A stretch of 59,440 nucleotides of DNA, from contig JBOICV010000057.1 in NCBI GenBank assembly GCA_050740255.1, positions 1-59,440 of the forward strand, written 5' to 3'. Source of the stretch: JBOICV01 sp050740255 (GTDB lineage Bacteria > Pseudomonadota > Gammaproteobacteria > Nevskiales > JBOICV01). This document shows, piece by piece, positions 31,121 to 39,605 of the stretch (its first letter is position 1; each line of letters begins with the position of its first letter). Position numbers and translations under genes: made by a program. The notes under the pieces were generated by a model. It ran no database searches. It was not told the origin of the DNA and worked only from the letters and a program-made list of their open reading frames with translations.

Positions 31121-33123
31121 AGCGCGGGCCGATACCAGATGGGCGAAGTCCAGGCGCGTTCCTGAACAGTTTTCGGATAATTGGCATTACAGCAGTCCGC
31201 AACGCCCGCAGGCACCGAACTCGGATTGCTGCAGTCCACCCCCACCGCGAGGCACTGGCGCGTGGACCAGCGGCAGCTCGGATTTTCCACGACGCGCGCA
31301 TAGTAAAAAGCGGACTCGGCGGGATCGAAGTTCGGATCCTCCCAAACCGCGCAAAGGCTGGCGGACCCGGCGCCGGTCGGTTCGCAGTTGGCGAGATCTA
31401 CGCTCGCGCCATTGTTGGGATTGCCGGCCACCTCATACACCGCCTCTTTCTTTTCTCCCCCGTTTGGACCGTGTTCAATCCAGCCCTTGATGATCTGGAT
31501 GCGCTGCAGCGCCTGAGTTGGCTCGCCAGCGGCGCCCGGATCGCGCAAGGCCGATAACGCAAAGCGCGGCTTTGCTCCTGCCGGCGCCGCCGGTAGGTCG
31601 CCGCCCATGGGCACACCCCGCGCATAACCGATACTCGCAAAGTCGGCGCTGGCACATTGGTTACCCGGCAGATTCCAACCGCCGAAGAAACGCACGATGG
31701 GCCGTGTGCCGCTGGTGGCGTAAGCCTCGCGGCGGCGCATGGCGCCGAATAGTGAATTCCGCGTGTTTTCTTCCGCCCATAACACCGCTAGCCCGCCGGG
31801 ATTGGCCTCGATCACGTCGGTCAGACCGACGGCACCGCTGCTCGGATTCTGGCCCGCACCACCGTGGCCGGGAAAAGCGTTCTCCAGCACATTGCCGGGC
31901 GTGCCGATATGTGTATCGGAGCTGCCGATGAAGCCGTACTTGAACGGATTAACGCCGAGCGACTGCTCCTGCCGCAGGCCTTCCTTAAGCGCGGACCGCA
32001 GGAAATCCTGCTCTTTGGGCGGGCCGGTGTTCAAGCCGCCAAAGCGATCGCCCGTCAAGTTGTTATACGGCAGCACCTCGAAACCACATAGCTCGTCCTG
32101 CATGCCGGCGCCCGTGGTGTTCAGACACTCGGACTGCCCCTTGTGCTGCATGATCTCCACCAACGGCTCGTTGCTCTGGCGCACCATGGCGAATTCGGTG
32201 GTGTAATCGTTGCCGGCGCGGTTCTTGGTCTCGAACATGAGCCCCGCACTGAGGTTGGAGTTGTGCGGAATGGTCAGATACTCGCAGCCTTCTGCGCTAC
32301 GGCATTGCTCCGTCAGAGCTTGCCAGAGCTGCTCGATGGATGGATATTCCTGATATGCGGGCGGTAGTTCCGGCACCACTTCGCTGCGAAAAATGACGTT
32401 GCGATGCAGGTTGTTGGACAGCGGCGCTGCCGTGTACTCGTAACCAACAAAAGTCGTGAAGCGGCAGTTGTCGCTGCGGTCGTAATAGGCTTCAGCCGCG
32501 CGTTGCATATCCGTCCAAGGCGTTTTGGCCGCGCCTAAACAGCGCGCTCCGTTCAGACCGCAATAGGGCAAACGCGGAATGGTGCCATTGGTACCGATGA
32601 TCGGCAGGTCGGAAATGACCGGCACACCCGGCGGCACCCGAAATTGTGGTAACTCCGGCAAACCCACTGAGACAAGATTGAATATCAGGAAGGACTGCTC
32701 GGGAAAATTCCGGTAAAGAATGCACTCCGGAAAGTTGTACTCGAGATAATCGGGATTCGTGCAGATTTCGGTCTCACCAAACAGCTCCGCGTGATCAGTC
32801 ACCGCCGCAAAGTCGAGCGGTCGCGCAAGCTGGGTGAAGCGTAGCGGCTCGCCGGCCGCGTTATAGGGCTGAATACCTAGCCGTTCGCCAGTGGCAAAAC
32901 GGTAAGCCTCGTGCGGACCAATAATCGTGCCCTGCGTGTTGGCGTCCAGGGAATACTTGGTATGCACGTGTAAATCGCCGAAGTAAGGATTACGCAAGGC
33001 ATTGTGATTCCGGCACTGCCTGGCGGTGGAGCCCGGGGTTCTCACCACTGACGATGAATTGTCGTTACAGGCACCCAGCATCAGGGCGAAACAAATCGGC
33101 AGGAGCCTGTTTTGAGTTTTCAT
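31117..33123 (-). CDS. DUF3604 lipoprotein, PHP-like metallohydrolase
   Basis: 668 residues. The signal peptide ends in lipobox LGAC. FGDLHVHTKYSLDA, DFAAVTDHAE, LTIPHNSNLS and GFIGSSDTH supply the His/Asp ligands of a PHP-type polynuclear metal site as in DUF3604. The C-terminal 150 residues are beta-rich with paired cysteines. ATG 33123 overlaps the SDR stop (ATGA), and its own stop overlaps the parvulin start. DUF3604 lipoproteins are often encoded with HupE/UreJ and parvulin proteins in marine and soil proteobacteria, but the substrate is unknown; a phosphoester is suggested by the fold. Confidence 0.82.
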   Translation of the reverse strand: MKTQNRLLPICFALMLGACNDNSSSVVRTPGSTARQCRNHNALRNPYFGDLHVHTKYSLDANTQGTIIGPHEAYRFATGERLGIQPYNAAGEPLRFTQLARPLDFAAVTDHAELFGETEICTNPDYLEYNFPECILYRNFPEQSFLIFNLVSVGLPELPQFRVPPGVPVISDLPIIGTNGTIPRLPYCGLNGARCLGAAKTPWTDMQRAAEAYYDRSDNCRFTTFVGYEYTAAPLSNNLHRNVIFRSEVVPELPPAYQEYPSIEQLWQALTEQCRSAEGCEYLTIPHNSNLSAGLMFETKNRAGNDYTTEFAMVRQSNEPLVEIMQHKGQSECLNTTGAGMQDELCGFEVLPYNNLTGDRFGGLNTGPPKEQDFLRSALKEGLRQEQSLGVNPFKYGFIGSSDTHIGTPGNVLENAFPGHGGAGQNPSSGAVGLTDVIEANPGGLAVLWAEENTRNSLFGAMRRREAYATSGTRPIVRFFGGWNLPGNQCASADFASIGYARGVPMGGDLPAAPAGAKPRFALSALRDPGAAGEPTQALQRIQIIKGWIEHGPNGGEKKEAVYEVAGNPNNGASVDLANCEPTGAGSASLCAVWEDPNFDPAESAFYYARVVENPSCRWSTRQCLAVGVDCSNPSSVPAGVADCCNANYPKTVQERAWTSPIWYRPAL

Positions 33124-33881
33124 GGTTTGTTCACGCCCGCGGCGGCGAGAAAGGCCGGCTTTTCGCCGCCGCCGTGCAATACCAGATTGCTCCCGGAGAC
33201 ATAACTCGCAGACTTGGACGCGAGCCAGACGCAGGCCTCGCCGATATCCGCAGGTTCCGCCATGCGTCCCATCGGGACCGTTGCGGATACCGCGGCAATG
33301 CCCGCGTCGTCGCCGTAATGCAGTCCGGATTGCTCGGTGCGCACCAAGCCGGGGCTGACCGCAAGCACGCGCACCTTTGGCGCCCACTCCACCGCCAGCG
33401 ACTGCGTGAGATTCAGTACCCCCGCCTTGGCTGCGCCGTAAGCCGCAGTACCGGGCGAAGCACGCAGCGCGCTGATGCTGGCGACGAAAATGATTACACC
33501 ACCTTCGGGCTGGGCCTGCATAAGCGCGTTCGCCTTCTGCGCGAGATGCAAAGGCGCCAGCAGGTTCAGCTGAATAATGGATTCGTGAAAGCGCGGCGAG
33601 GCCTTGTTCGCCGGTGCATAGGGTGAGCCACCAGCATTATTGACCAGTACGTCCAACCGGCCGTGATGCCTGTTGATCTCGGCGAACAGAGCATCGCGCG
33701 CCGCAGCATCACGCACGTCGGCGGCGATGAATTCGGCTTTCCGTCCGTCGGCCTTGGGCAGCTCCACCGGTGCCTCCCGGCCACAGCAAATCACCTGGTG
33801 CCCGGCTGCCAGAAACGATTCGCTGATGCCGCGTCCCACACCCTTGGCGCCACCGGTGACGAGGACAACTTTAGAAGGCAT
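33120..33881 (-). CDS. short-chain dehydrogenase/reductase
   Basis: 253-residue classical SDR: TGGAKGVG at 9-16, ADVRD at 54-58, NNAG at 81-84, Ser135/137, Tyr148 and Lys152. The sequence after the last strand (VLHGGGEKPAFLAAAGVNKP) is longer than in FabG. It resembles the many SDRs in steroid catabolic clusters. ATG 33881 has GAGG upstream. Its TGA overlaps the DUF3604 ATG, so a cytoplasmic oxidoreductase is translationally coupled to three exported or membrane proteins. Confidence 0.86.
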   Translation of the reverse strand: MPSKVVLVTGGAKGVGRGISESFLAAGHQVICCGREAPVELPKADGRKAEFIAADVRDAAARDALFAEINRHHGRLDVLVNNAGGSPYAPANKASPRFHESIIQLNLLAPLHLAQKANALMQAQPEGGVIIFVASISALRASPGTAAYGAAKAGVLNLTQSLAVEWAPKVRVLAVSPGLVRTEQSGLHYGDDAGIAAVSATVPMGRMAEPADIGEACVWLASKSASYVSGSNLVLHGGGEKPAFLAAAGVNKP

Positions 33882-33904
33882 CTACAAGCTTTCCTCTCGT
33901 TTGT

Positions 33905-33974
33905 CATTCCGGCGCAAGCCGGAATCCAGTGATTCAACAAAAGCCCTGGGCCCCGGCTTTCGCCGGGGTGACGG
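33905..33974. repeat. CATTCCGGC palindromic repeat, copy 2
   Basis: CATTCCGGCGCAAGCCGGAA is followed by TCCAG and then a second inverted pair, CCCCGGCTTTCGCCGGGG, and GTGACGG. This is the full two-stem form of the element also seen at 50256. The rest of the 237-base gap to hsaD (to 34118) shows no gene; it should hold the promoter of the meta-cleavage operon. Confidence 0.6.
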
Positions 33975-34118
33975 CTAAAATACACAGGCTGGCGCCATCC
34001 TAGGACATCGTAGCGGCGCCACCGTAGTCCAAAAGGACGAAGCCGAAAAAACCTATGTCCGTGAATATCTTCCCGGACGCTTGCCGGTAGCGCAGCGCTC
34101 CTGAAATCCCCCATTCGC

Positions 34119-34949
34119 ATGCCCAGCAAACCCGTTCCCGAAGGCCACTACGCCAAGCTGCCGAACGGACGGCGTATTCACTACCTCGATCAGGGCCAAG
34201 GCCCGGTGGTGGTGTTCCTGCATGGCTCCGGCAATGGCGCCTGCGGCTACAGCAACTTCAAGGGCAACTACCCGGCGTTGGTACAGGCCGGGTACCGCGC
34301 GATCCTGCCGGACCTGATCGGTTTCGGCTACTCGGACAAGCCCGACAACGTCGAGTACCCGCTGTCGTTTTTCGTCGAGTGCGTCAAGCAAACGCTGGAC
34401 TCGATCGGCCTGAAAAAGTACACGCTCGTCGGCAACTCGCTAGGAGGCGCGGTCGCGCTCGGTTTCGCGCTTGCTCATCCCGAGAACGTCGAGCGCCTGG
34501 TGCTGATGGCGCCGGGCGGCCTCAATGACCTGCCGGACTATCTTGCGATACCCGGCATGGCCGCGATGTTCGCGACTTTCAGTTCCGGCAAGCCCGTGAC
34601 CGAAGCGGATCTCAAGGCGCTGTTCATCAAGGCCTTCGTGGTCAATCCCGCTTGCGTGGACGACCAGCTGGTGCGCGAGCGCCATGCGCTGATGCAGCTG
34701 CAGAATCCGCAGGTGATGAAGACGATGAGGATCCCCAACATGACCGAGCGCCTGGGCGAAATCCAATGCCCGGCGCTGGCGCTGTGGGGGCTGAACGAAA
34801 ACATGATGCCGGACAGCGGCATCCTCCGACTCGGCAAGGGCCTGCCCAACTGCCGCATGGTGCTGGTACCGAACTGCGGGCACTGGGTGATGATCGAGCA
34901 CCGCGAGTTGTTCAATCGCATGGTGCTCGATTTTCTGAAGAACGGTTAA
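34119..34949 (+). CDS. hsaD: HsaD/MhpC-type meta-cleavage product hydrolase
   Basis: 276-residue alpha/beta hydrolase. In the steroid route HsaD cleaves the C-C bond of 4,5-9,10-DSHA to give HIP and 2-hydroxyhexadienoate. The oxyanion region is HGSGNGACGYSNF, the nucleophile Ser107 is in GNSLGG, His255 is in NCGHWV, and APGGLNDLPD matches the family. At the acid position of HsaD (WGREDRVNP, Asp241) this protein reads WGLNENMMP, with Glu227 in place of Asp. The stop overlaps the next start (TAATG). ATG 34119 has no clear Shine-Dalgarno. It could instead serve a biphenyl-like or other meta pathway. Confidence 0.82.
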   Translation: MPSKPVPEGHYAKLPNGRRIHYLDQGQGPVVVFLHGSGNGACGYSNFKGNYPALVQAGYRAILPDLIGFGYSDKPDNVEYPLSFFVECVKQTLDSIGLKKYTLVGNSLGGAVALGFALAHPENVERLVLMAPGGLNDLPDYLAIPGMAAMFATFSSGKPVTEADLKALFIKAFVVNPACVDDQLVRERHALMQLQNPQVMKTMRIPNMTERLGEIQCPALALWGLNENMMPDSGILRLGKGLPNCRMVLVPNCGHWVMIEHRELFNRMVLDFLKNG

Positions 34950-35746
34950 TGGCCCTCCCCGCTTCCAAAGTCGAACAACTCGGCGACGAGCTTTATGCTG
35001 CGTTGCGCTCGCGCTCAGTGCTGGAACCGCTTACCAGCCGCGAAACCGGCATAGACATTGATGACGCCTATCGAATCTCGCTGCGCTTGCTCGATCGTCG
35101 CAAACAGGAAGGCGAGCGCGTCATCGGCAAGAAGATCGGTGTGACCAGCAAGCCGGTGCAGGACATGCTCGGGGTGCATCAGCCGGACTTCGGCTTTCTG
35201 CTCGACACGATGCGGGTGGCTGACGGTAGCAGCGTGAGCCTGGCGAAAGCCCGGCTGATTCAGCCGCGCGCCGAGGGCGAGATCGCCTTCGTATTGAACA
35301 AGGATCTCAAAGGTCCCGGCGTGACCGAGACTCAGGTATTGGATGCGACGGCTTACGTGACGCCCTGTTTCGAGATCGTGGACTCGCGCATCCGTGACTG
35401 GAAGATCAAGATTCAGGACACCGTGGCCGACAACGCCTCCTGTGGTGTGTTCGTGCTCGGCGCTGCGCGGGTCAAGCCGCGTGCACTGGACCTGGCCGCG
35501 GTCAAGATGGACATCAGCAAGAACGGCCAGCATGTCGCCAGCGGTCTCGGCAGCGCGGTACAGGGCCATCCGGCGACAGCAGTCGCCTGGCTGGCCAACA
35601 CCTTGGGCCGCTTCGGCATCCCTTTTCTGGCTGGTGAGATCATACTGTCGGGCTCGCTGGCGCCGCTGCTGCCGATTACATCCGGCGATCGCTTCGAGAT
35701 GACGCTCGCCGGCATTGGCGGCGCTTCAATTGCGTTTGAGGTCTAG
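34949..35746 (+). CDS. hsaE: 2-keto-4-pentenoate hydratase (HsaE/MhpD family)
   Basis: 265 residues, the normal length. It adds water to the 2-hydroxydienoate released by HsaD, giving a 4-hydroxy-2-oxo acid. GKKIGVTSKPVQDMLGVHQPD, FGFLLDTM, PRAEGEIAFVL and CFEIVDSRIRDWKI are the family blocks, with the acidic metal ligands in AEGEIAF and EIVDSR. ATG 34949 shares one base with the hsaD stop, which implies coupling. It is followed nine bases later by hsaG. Confidence 0.92.
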   Translation: MALPASKVEQLGDELYAALRSRSVLEPLTSRETGIDIDDAYRISLRLLDRRKQEGERVIGKKIGVTSKPVQDMLGVHQPDFGFLLDTMRVADGSSVSLAKARLIQPRAEGEIAFVLNKDLKGPGVTETQVLDATAYVTPCFEIVDSRIRDWKIKIQDTVADNASCGVFVLGAARVKPRALDLAAVKMDISKNGQHVASGLGSAVQGHPATAVAWLANTLGRFGIPFLAGEIILSGSLAPLLPITSGDRFEMTLAGIGGASIAFEV

Positions 35747-35755
35747 AGCAGTTTT

Positions 35756-36643
35756 ATGAAGAAAATCAGGTGCGCGATGATCGGTTCGGGCAATATCGGC
35801 ACCGATCTGCTTTACAAGCTGAAGCGCAGCAAGCTGCTGGAACCGGTATGGATGGTCGGCATTGATCCCGCCTCCGAAGGCCTGGCGCGTGCCAGGGAGA
35901 TGGGGCTGAAAGTCACGGATAAGGGAGTGGATGGGCTGGTGCCGCATGTGAAGGCCGACGACATCCGCATCGCCTTCGACGCCACATCGGCCTACGTGCA
36001 TAAAACAAACTCCGACAAGCTCACGGCGCTGGGCGTCAAGATGATTGACCTGACGCCCGCCGCGATCGGTCCCTACTGCGTGCCGCCGGTAAATCTCAAA
36101 GAACATCTCGGCAAGAACGAAGCCAACGTTAACATGGTCTCCTGCGGCGGCCAGGCGACGATCCCGATGGTCTACGCCGTGTCACGCGTGCAAGCAGTGA
36201 AATACGGCGAGATTGTGGCGACCGTCGCCAGCAAATCGGTGGGGCCCGGCACGCGCAAGAATATTGACGAATTCACCCGTACCACCGCGGAGGGCGTGGC
36301 GAAAGTCGGCGGCGCGAAAGAGGGCAAGGCGATTATCGTGATCAATCCGGCGGAGCCGCCGATGATCATGCGCGACACCATTCATTGCCTGACCGAAGAC
36401 ACGCCAAAACAGGAAGAGATCACCCGGTCCGTGCACGAGATGGTGAAGGAAGTGCAGAAGTACGTGCCCGGTTATACGCTCAAGAATGGCCCGGTGTTCG
36501 ACGGCAACCGTGTCACCGTCTATATGGAAGTCGCCGGACTGGGCGACTACCTGCCGAAATACGCCGGCAACCTCGACATCATGACCGCAAGTGCGGCGCG
36601 TACTGCCGAGATGTTTGCGGAGGAAATGCTGAAAGCGCGATGA
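35756..36643 (+). CDS. hsaG: acylating acetaldehyde/propanal dehydrogenase (HsaG/MhpF family)
   Basis: 295 residues. It oxidises the aldehyde made by the aldolase to an acyl-CoA, using NAD and CoA, and forms a channelling complex with that aldolase. GSGNIGTDL at 10-18 binds NAD, the catalytic cysteine is Cys130 in VSCGGQAT, and SVGPGTRKNIDEFT and GPVFDG are conserved. In the steroid pathway the substrate is propanal rather than acetaldehyde, and the two cannot be told apart here. The aldolase follows after a repeat-filled gap. Confidence 0.93.
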   Translation: MKKIRCAMIGSGNIGTDLLYKLKRSKLLEPVWMVGIDPASEGLARAREMGLKVTDKGVDGLVPHVKADDIRIAFDATSAYVHKTNSDKLTALGVKMIDLTPAAIGPYCVPPVNLKEHLGKNEANVNMVSCGGQATIPMVYAVSRVQAVKYGEIVATVASKSVGPGTRKNIDEFTRTTAEGVAKVGGAKEGKAIIVINPAEPPMIMRDTIHCLTEDTPKQEEITRSVHEMVKEVQKYVPGYTLKNGPVFDGNRVTVYMEVAGLGDYLPKYAGNLDIMTASAARTAEMFAEEMLKAR

Positions 36644-36652
36644 AGTATTTTT

Positions 36653-36758
36653 CCCTCGCCCCACGAAGTGGGGAGAGGGCCAGGGTGAGGGGCCGGAGCG
36701 TTTGGCGTATAGAGCAGCCCCTCACCCCAACCCTCTCCCCGTAGAACGGGGAGAGGGA
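36653..36758. repeat. CTCTCCC/GGGAGAG interspersed repeat, copy A3
   Basis: CCCTCGCCCCACGAAGTGGG with GAGAGGG forms the left hairpin, and CCCTCTCCCCGT with its complement ACGGGGAGAGGG the right. Both ends carry GGTGAGGGG/CCCCTCACC. It fills almost the whole gap between hsaG and hsaF, so transcripts of this operon contain two strong hairpins between the genes of an enzyme complex. Confidence 0.65.
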
Positions 36759-36778
36759 GCTAAATGTAGGAGCAAGAG

Positions 36779-37810
36779 ATGAATCTGAACGGCATCAAGA
36801 TCACGACGCATGACATGTCGCTGCGCGACGGCATGCATCCCAAGCAGCACCAAATCACCATCGAGCAGATGAAGTCCATCGCCAAGGGACTTGATGAAGC
36901 CGGCGTGCCGCTGATCGAGATCACGCATGGTGACGGTCTGGGCGGCGCCTCCGTCAACTACGGCTTCCCCGCCGCGACCGACGAGGAGTATCTGCGCGCG
37001 GTTATTCCGCTGCTGAAGAAGAGCAAGGTCTCTGCCCTGCTGCTGCCGGGCATTGGCACCGTGGACCACCTGCGCATGGCCAAGGACTGCGGCGTGTACA
37101 CCATCCGCGTCGCCACGCACTGCACCGAGGCCGACGTCTCCGAGCAGCACATCGCCTTGGGCCGCAAGCTCGGCATGGACACCGTGGGCTTTCTGATGAT
37201 GGCGCATATGGTGGAACCGAAGAAGATACTGGAGCAGGCGCTGCTGATGGAAAGTTACGGCGCCAACTGCCTCTATGTGACCGACTCGGCGGGTTATATG
37301 TTGCCGGACGATGTGAGCGCACGTATCGGCCTCTTGCGCGAGAAGCTGAAAACCGAAACTGAAATCGGCTTCCATGGCCACCACAATCTGTCCATGGGCA
37401 TCGCGAACTCCTTGGCCGCGGTTGAAGCTGGCGCGCGCCGCATTGACTGCGCCTGCGGGGGCATGGGTGCGGGCGCCGGCAACACCCCGATGGAAGTGTT
37501 CATCGCGGTCTGCAACCGCATGGGCATCGAAACCGGCGTGGACGTGTTCAAGATCTCCGATGTCGCCGAAGACCTGGTCACGCCAATCATGGATTTCCCG
37601 GTGCGCATAGACCGCAACTCGCTGACCCTCGGCTACGCCGGCGTCTACTCCTCCTTCCTGCTTTTTGCCAAACGGGCCGAACAGCGCTACGGCGTGTCGG
37701 CGCGCGAGATTCTGCTGGAGCTGGGCCGCAAGAAGATGGTCGGTGGCCAGGAAGACATGATCGAAGACACCGCGATGGATATGGCCCGCGCCCGCGGACT
37801 ACTGCAATAA
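36779..37810 (+). CDS. hsaF: 4-hydroxy-2-oxovalerate aldolase (HsaF/MhpE family)
   Basis: 343 residues. It splits a 4-hydroxy-2-oxo acid into pyruvate and an aldehyde that is passed to HsaG. THDMSLRDGMHPKQHQ bears the catalytic Arg and metal-binding Asp, GFHGHHNLSMG the metal-binding His pair, and DCACGGMGAGAGNTP is the HMGL-like signature. The C-terminal communication domain for the dehydrogenase is present. ATG 36779 follows AGGAG. It is followed by an SRPBCC gene three bases after the stop. Confidence 0.93.
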   Translation: MNLNGIKITTHDMSLRDGMHPKQHQITIEQMKSIAKGLDEAGVPLIEITHGDGLGGASVNYGFPAATDEEYLRAVIPLLKKSKVSALLLPGIGTVDHLRMAKDCGVYTIRVATHCTEADVSEQHIALGRKLGMDTVGFLMMAHMVEPKKILEQALLMESYGANCLYVTDSAGYMLPDDVSARIGLLREKLKTETEIGFHGHHNLSMGIANSLAAVEAGARRIDCACGGMGAGAGNTPMEVFIAVCNRMGIETGVDVFKISDVAEDLVTPIMDFPVRIDRNSLTLGYAGVYSSFLLFAKRAEQRYGVSAREILLELGRKKMVGGQEDMIEDTAMDMARARGLLQ

Positions 37811-37813
37811 GGA

Positions 37814-38290
37814 ATGCCGATGCGTACCGCTCAAGCCGAAACGGTCATTGACGCCCCGCTCCAGCAGGTCTGGGACGTGATGCTGGATTTGAAGCTCTAT
37901 CCAGAATGGAACCCCTTCACGGTGCAGATTGATTGCCCGGAAGGTATGCGTGCAGGCGCGCCGATTGACCTGCACGTGCGCTGGGGCGACGGCAGCGGCC
38001 TCGTCTCGCACGAACAAGTCAATCACATTCAAGCGCCGGCCGCGGGCGGCGATGGTGTGCAGCGCGCGAGCTATGCGTACAACTTTGGTGGGCCGCTGGC
38101 GGCGCTGAATCTGGTGCGCAGCCATCGCGTACAGGAAATCCACGAACTGCCCGGCGGCAAAACCCACTACCGCACGCATATTCAGCTCACCGGACTGCTT
38201 GCAGGCTTTGCGCCACTCAGCAAAGTTCAGGATGGCTTCGACCGCCAGACCGTGGCGCTTAAGCGCCGCTGTGAATCGCTGGCGAAGTAG
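37814..38290 (+). CDS. SRPBCC (START/polyketide-cyclase-like) protein
   Basis: 158 residues. AETVIDAPLQQVWDVMLDLKLYPEWNPF is the standard opening of the SRPBCC helix-grip fold, and the C-terminal helix (DGFDRQTVALKRRCES) closes the cavity. Such proteins bind or process hydrophobic ligands. It begins three bases after the aldolase stop and is the last gene of the meta-cleavage operon, so a link to the same substrate is likely. ATG 37820 is an equally possible start. Confidence 0.8.
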   Translation: MPMRTAQAETVIDAPLQQVWDVMLDLKLYPEWNPFTVQIDCPEGMRAGAPIDLHVRWGDGSGLVSHEQVNHIQAPAAGGDGVQRASYAYNFGGPLAALNLVRSHRVQEIHELPGGKTHYRTHIQLTGLLAGFAPLSKVQDGFDRQTVALKRRCESLAK

Positions 38291-38309
38291 AGTCCGTATT
38301 TAACACCGA

Positions 38310-38804
38310 TCAGGCCGGCGGAGAGCGGCCCGCAAACAGGGTTTTTGCGGCGCCTTCACTCACGTCCATCGCGAGCGTGGAGGTAACAACGAAGTGTGTG
38401 CGGCTGATTTTCCAGGCGCCGTTCACCTTCCGGTACTCATCCTCGTAATAGCCGCCAAGCTGGGTCAGACTCTTGGCCTTCGTGTCAATCAGAAAATAGT
38501 GCAGCCCCCACCTGCCCTTGGCCTTGTTCTCATCCAGCACTTCGATTTGCGGATTGACGCCGTGATGCAGCTCCACCATATGCTGGTGACAGGCAAGCTC
38601 GGTGAAAACCTTCACCAAGGCGTCGGCCCGATCGAAAGTACCGACGGCGCCATAGTCAATATGTACCGGCCCATCCGCGAAACAGGCGCGCATGCCCTGC
38701 GGGTTCTTGGCATCGCAACTGGCCAGATAACGGGTTTTCAAGCCCCGGATCGCCTCGATATCTTCCAACACTCGTAAACGGCGCTCGATCTGATGGGTAT
38801 CCAT
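38310..38804 (-). CDS. SnoaL-like/NTF2-fold protein
   Basis: 164 residues: IEAIRGLKTRYLASCDAKNP, ACFADGPVHIDYGAVG, VELHHGVNPQIEVLDE and GRWGLHYFLID identify a SnoaL_4-type protein, fourth of its fold in the window. It converges with the SRPBCC gene, and 19 bases separate the two stops. AAGGA lies close upstream of ATG 38804. A pocket His pair (LHHG) may be functional. The 130 bases between this start and the tetR stop hold no gene that I can see. Confidence 0.78.
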   Translation of the reverse strand: MDTHQIERRLRVLEDIEAIRGLKTRYLASCDAKNPQGMRACFADGPVHIDYGAVGTFDRADALVKVFTELACHQHMVELHHGVNPQIEVLDENKAKGRWGLHYFLIDTKAKSLTQLGGYYEDEYRKVNGAWKISRTHFVVTSTLAMDVSEGAAKTLFAGRSPPA

Positions 38805-38934
38805 GTTCCTTATTCCTCAGGTAGTTGAGGCGACTACATCGAAGTCCTACGCAGTCCGAATCCCCCGTTTGCGGGAGAGCGCTACCCCCAATGGCGCGCA
38901 TGCGGGATCAAAGTGACGGTGTCAGCGGCGCACC

Positions 38935-39597
38935 CTATCTTTTCCTTGGCAACAGTCCGGCACCCTCTAAAAGGATGTCAAGGCCCATCTCGAAGGTGCG
39001 ATCGAAGTGTGCGGGGGAAAAGAACTCGCCAGCATCCGCGATCTGTGGGAAGCGTTGCGCGAGCTCTGCGTCGCCGATTGGTTTAAGCGAAGACGTACCT
39101 TTGGCGTATCCGGCGATCTCATCCAGCGCGGCGCCCATCAGGAAGTAAGCCATGACGCGGAACAGGCGCGCCGCGGTCTCGCGCCCCAGTCCGGCGTCGC
39201 GGAGCGCCAGCAAAATCTGGTTGAGGTATTTGACGCCCGTTTCCGAATTGATTCGGTGCACCGCCAGCATCGGAAAGAAGCGCGGATAACGCAGTGCCAT
39301 CTCCCGCCAGCCGCGCGCCAGGCCGCGCAGGCGCTCGACGCTGTCATGGTCGCGCGATGGGACATACGCGCTGCTCACTACACGGTCCACCAGCGCGTCG
39401 AGGATATGCGCCTTGCTGGGAAAGTGGTGATAAATGCTCATCGCCTCACAGCCCAGCATATCGCCGAGCTTCCGCGTGCTGAACGCCTCCAGTCCCAACT
39501 GCTCAATCAGCTCCAGCGCTGCGATCTCAATGCGATCGCGGCTTAGTGGTTCGCGTCTGGTGCCCGATCTGGGTAGGGTTTTCCGCTTCATGGACAT
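38935..39597 (-). CDS. TetR-family transcriptional repressor
   Basis: 220 residues. The N-terminal helix-turn-helix reads FSTRKLGDMLGCEAMSIYHH, and the remaining helices form a ligand-binding domain of the TetR_C type (REMALRYPRFFPML). Two perfect CTTAC-N3-GTAAG palindromes lie within 55 bases upstream, between this gene and the divergent membrane gene, so it probably represses both. ATG 39591 is an alternative start; neither has a Shine-Dalgarno. The ligand is unknown, perhaps a steroid or fatty-acyl catabolite. Confidence 0.87.
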   Translation of the reverse strand: MSMKRKTLPRSGTRREPLSRDRIEIAALELIEQLGLEAFSTRKLGDMLGCEAMSIYHHFPSKAHILDALVDRVVSSAYVPSRDHDSVERLRGLARGWREMALRYPRFFPMLAVHRINSETGVKYLNQILLALRDAGLGRETAARLFRVMAYFLMGAALDEIAGYAKGTSSLKPIGDAELAQRFPQIADAGEFFSPAHFDRTFEMGLDILLEGAGLLPRKR

Positions 39598-39605
39598 ATT
39601 GACAT

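Noticed and set aside
33124..33387. Upstream extension of the DUF3604 gene
   Set aside because: It overlaps the SDR gene and contains no export signal; the lipoprotein signal begins at 33123.
34652..34948. Upstream extension of the hydratase gene
   Set aside because: It lies entirely over hsaD in another frame; the family N-terminus begins at 34949.
36653..36758. Terminator between hsaG and hsaF
   Set aside because: The hairpins lack T-runs and belong to a repeat family; stopping here would separate an enzyme from its obligate aldolase partner.
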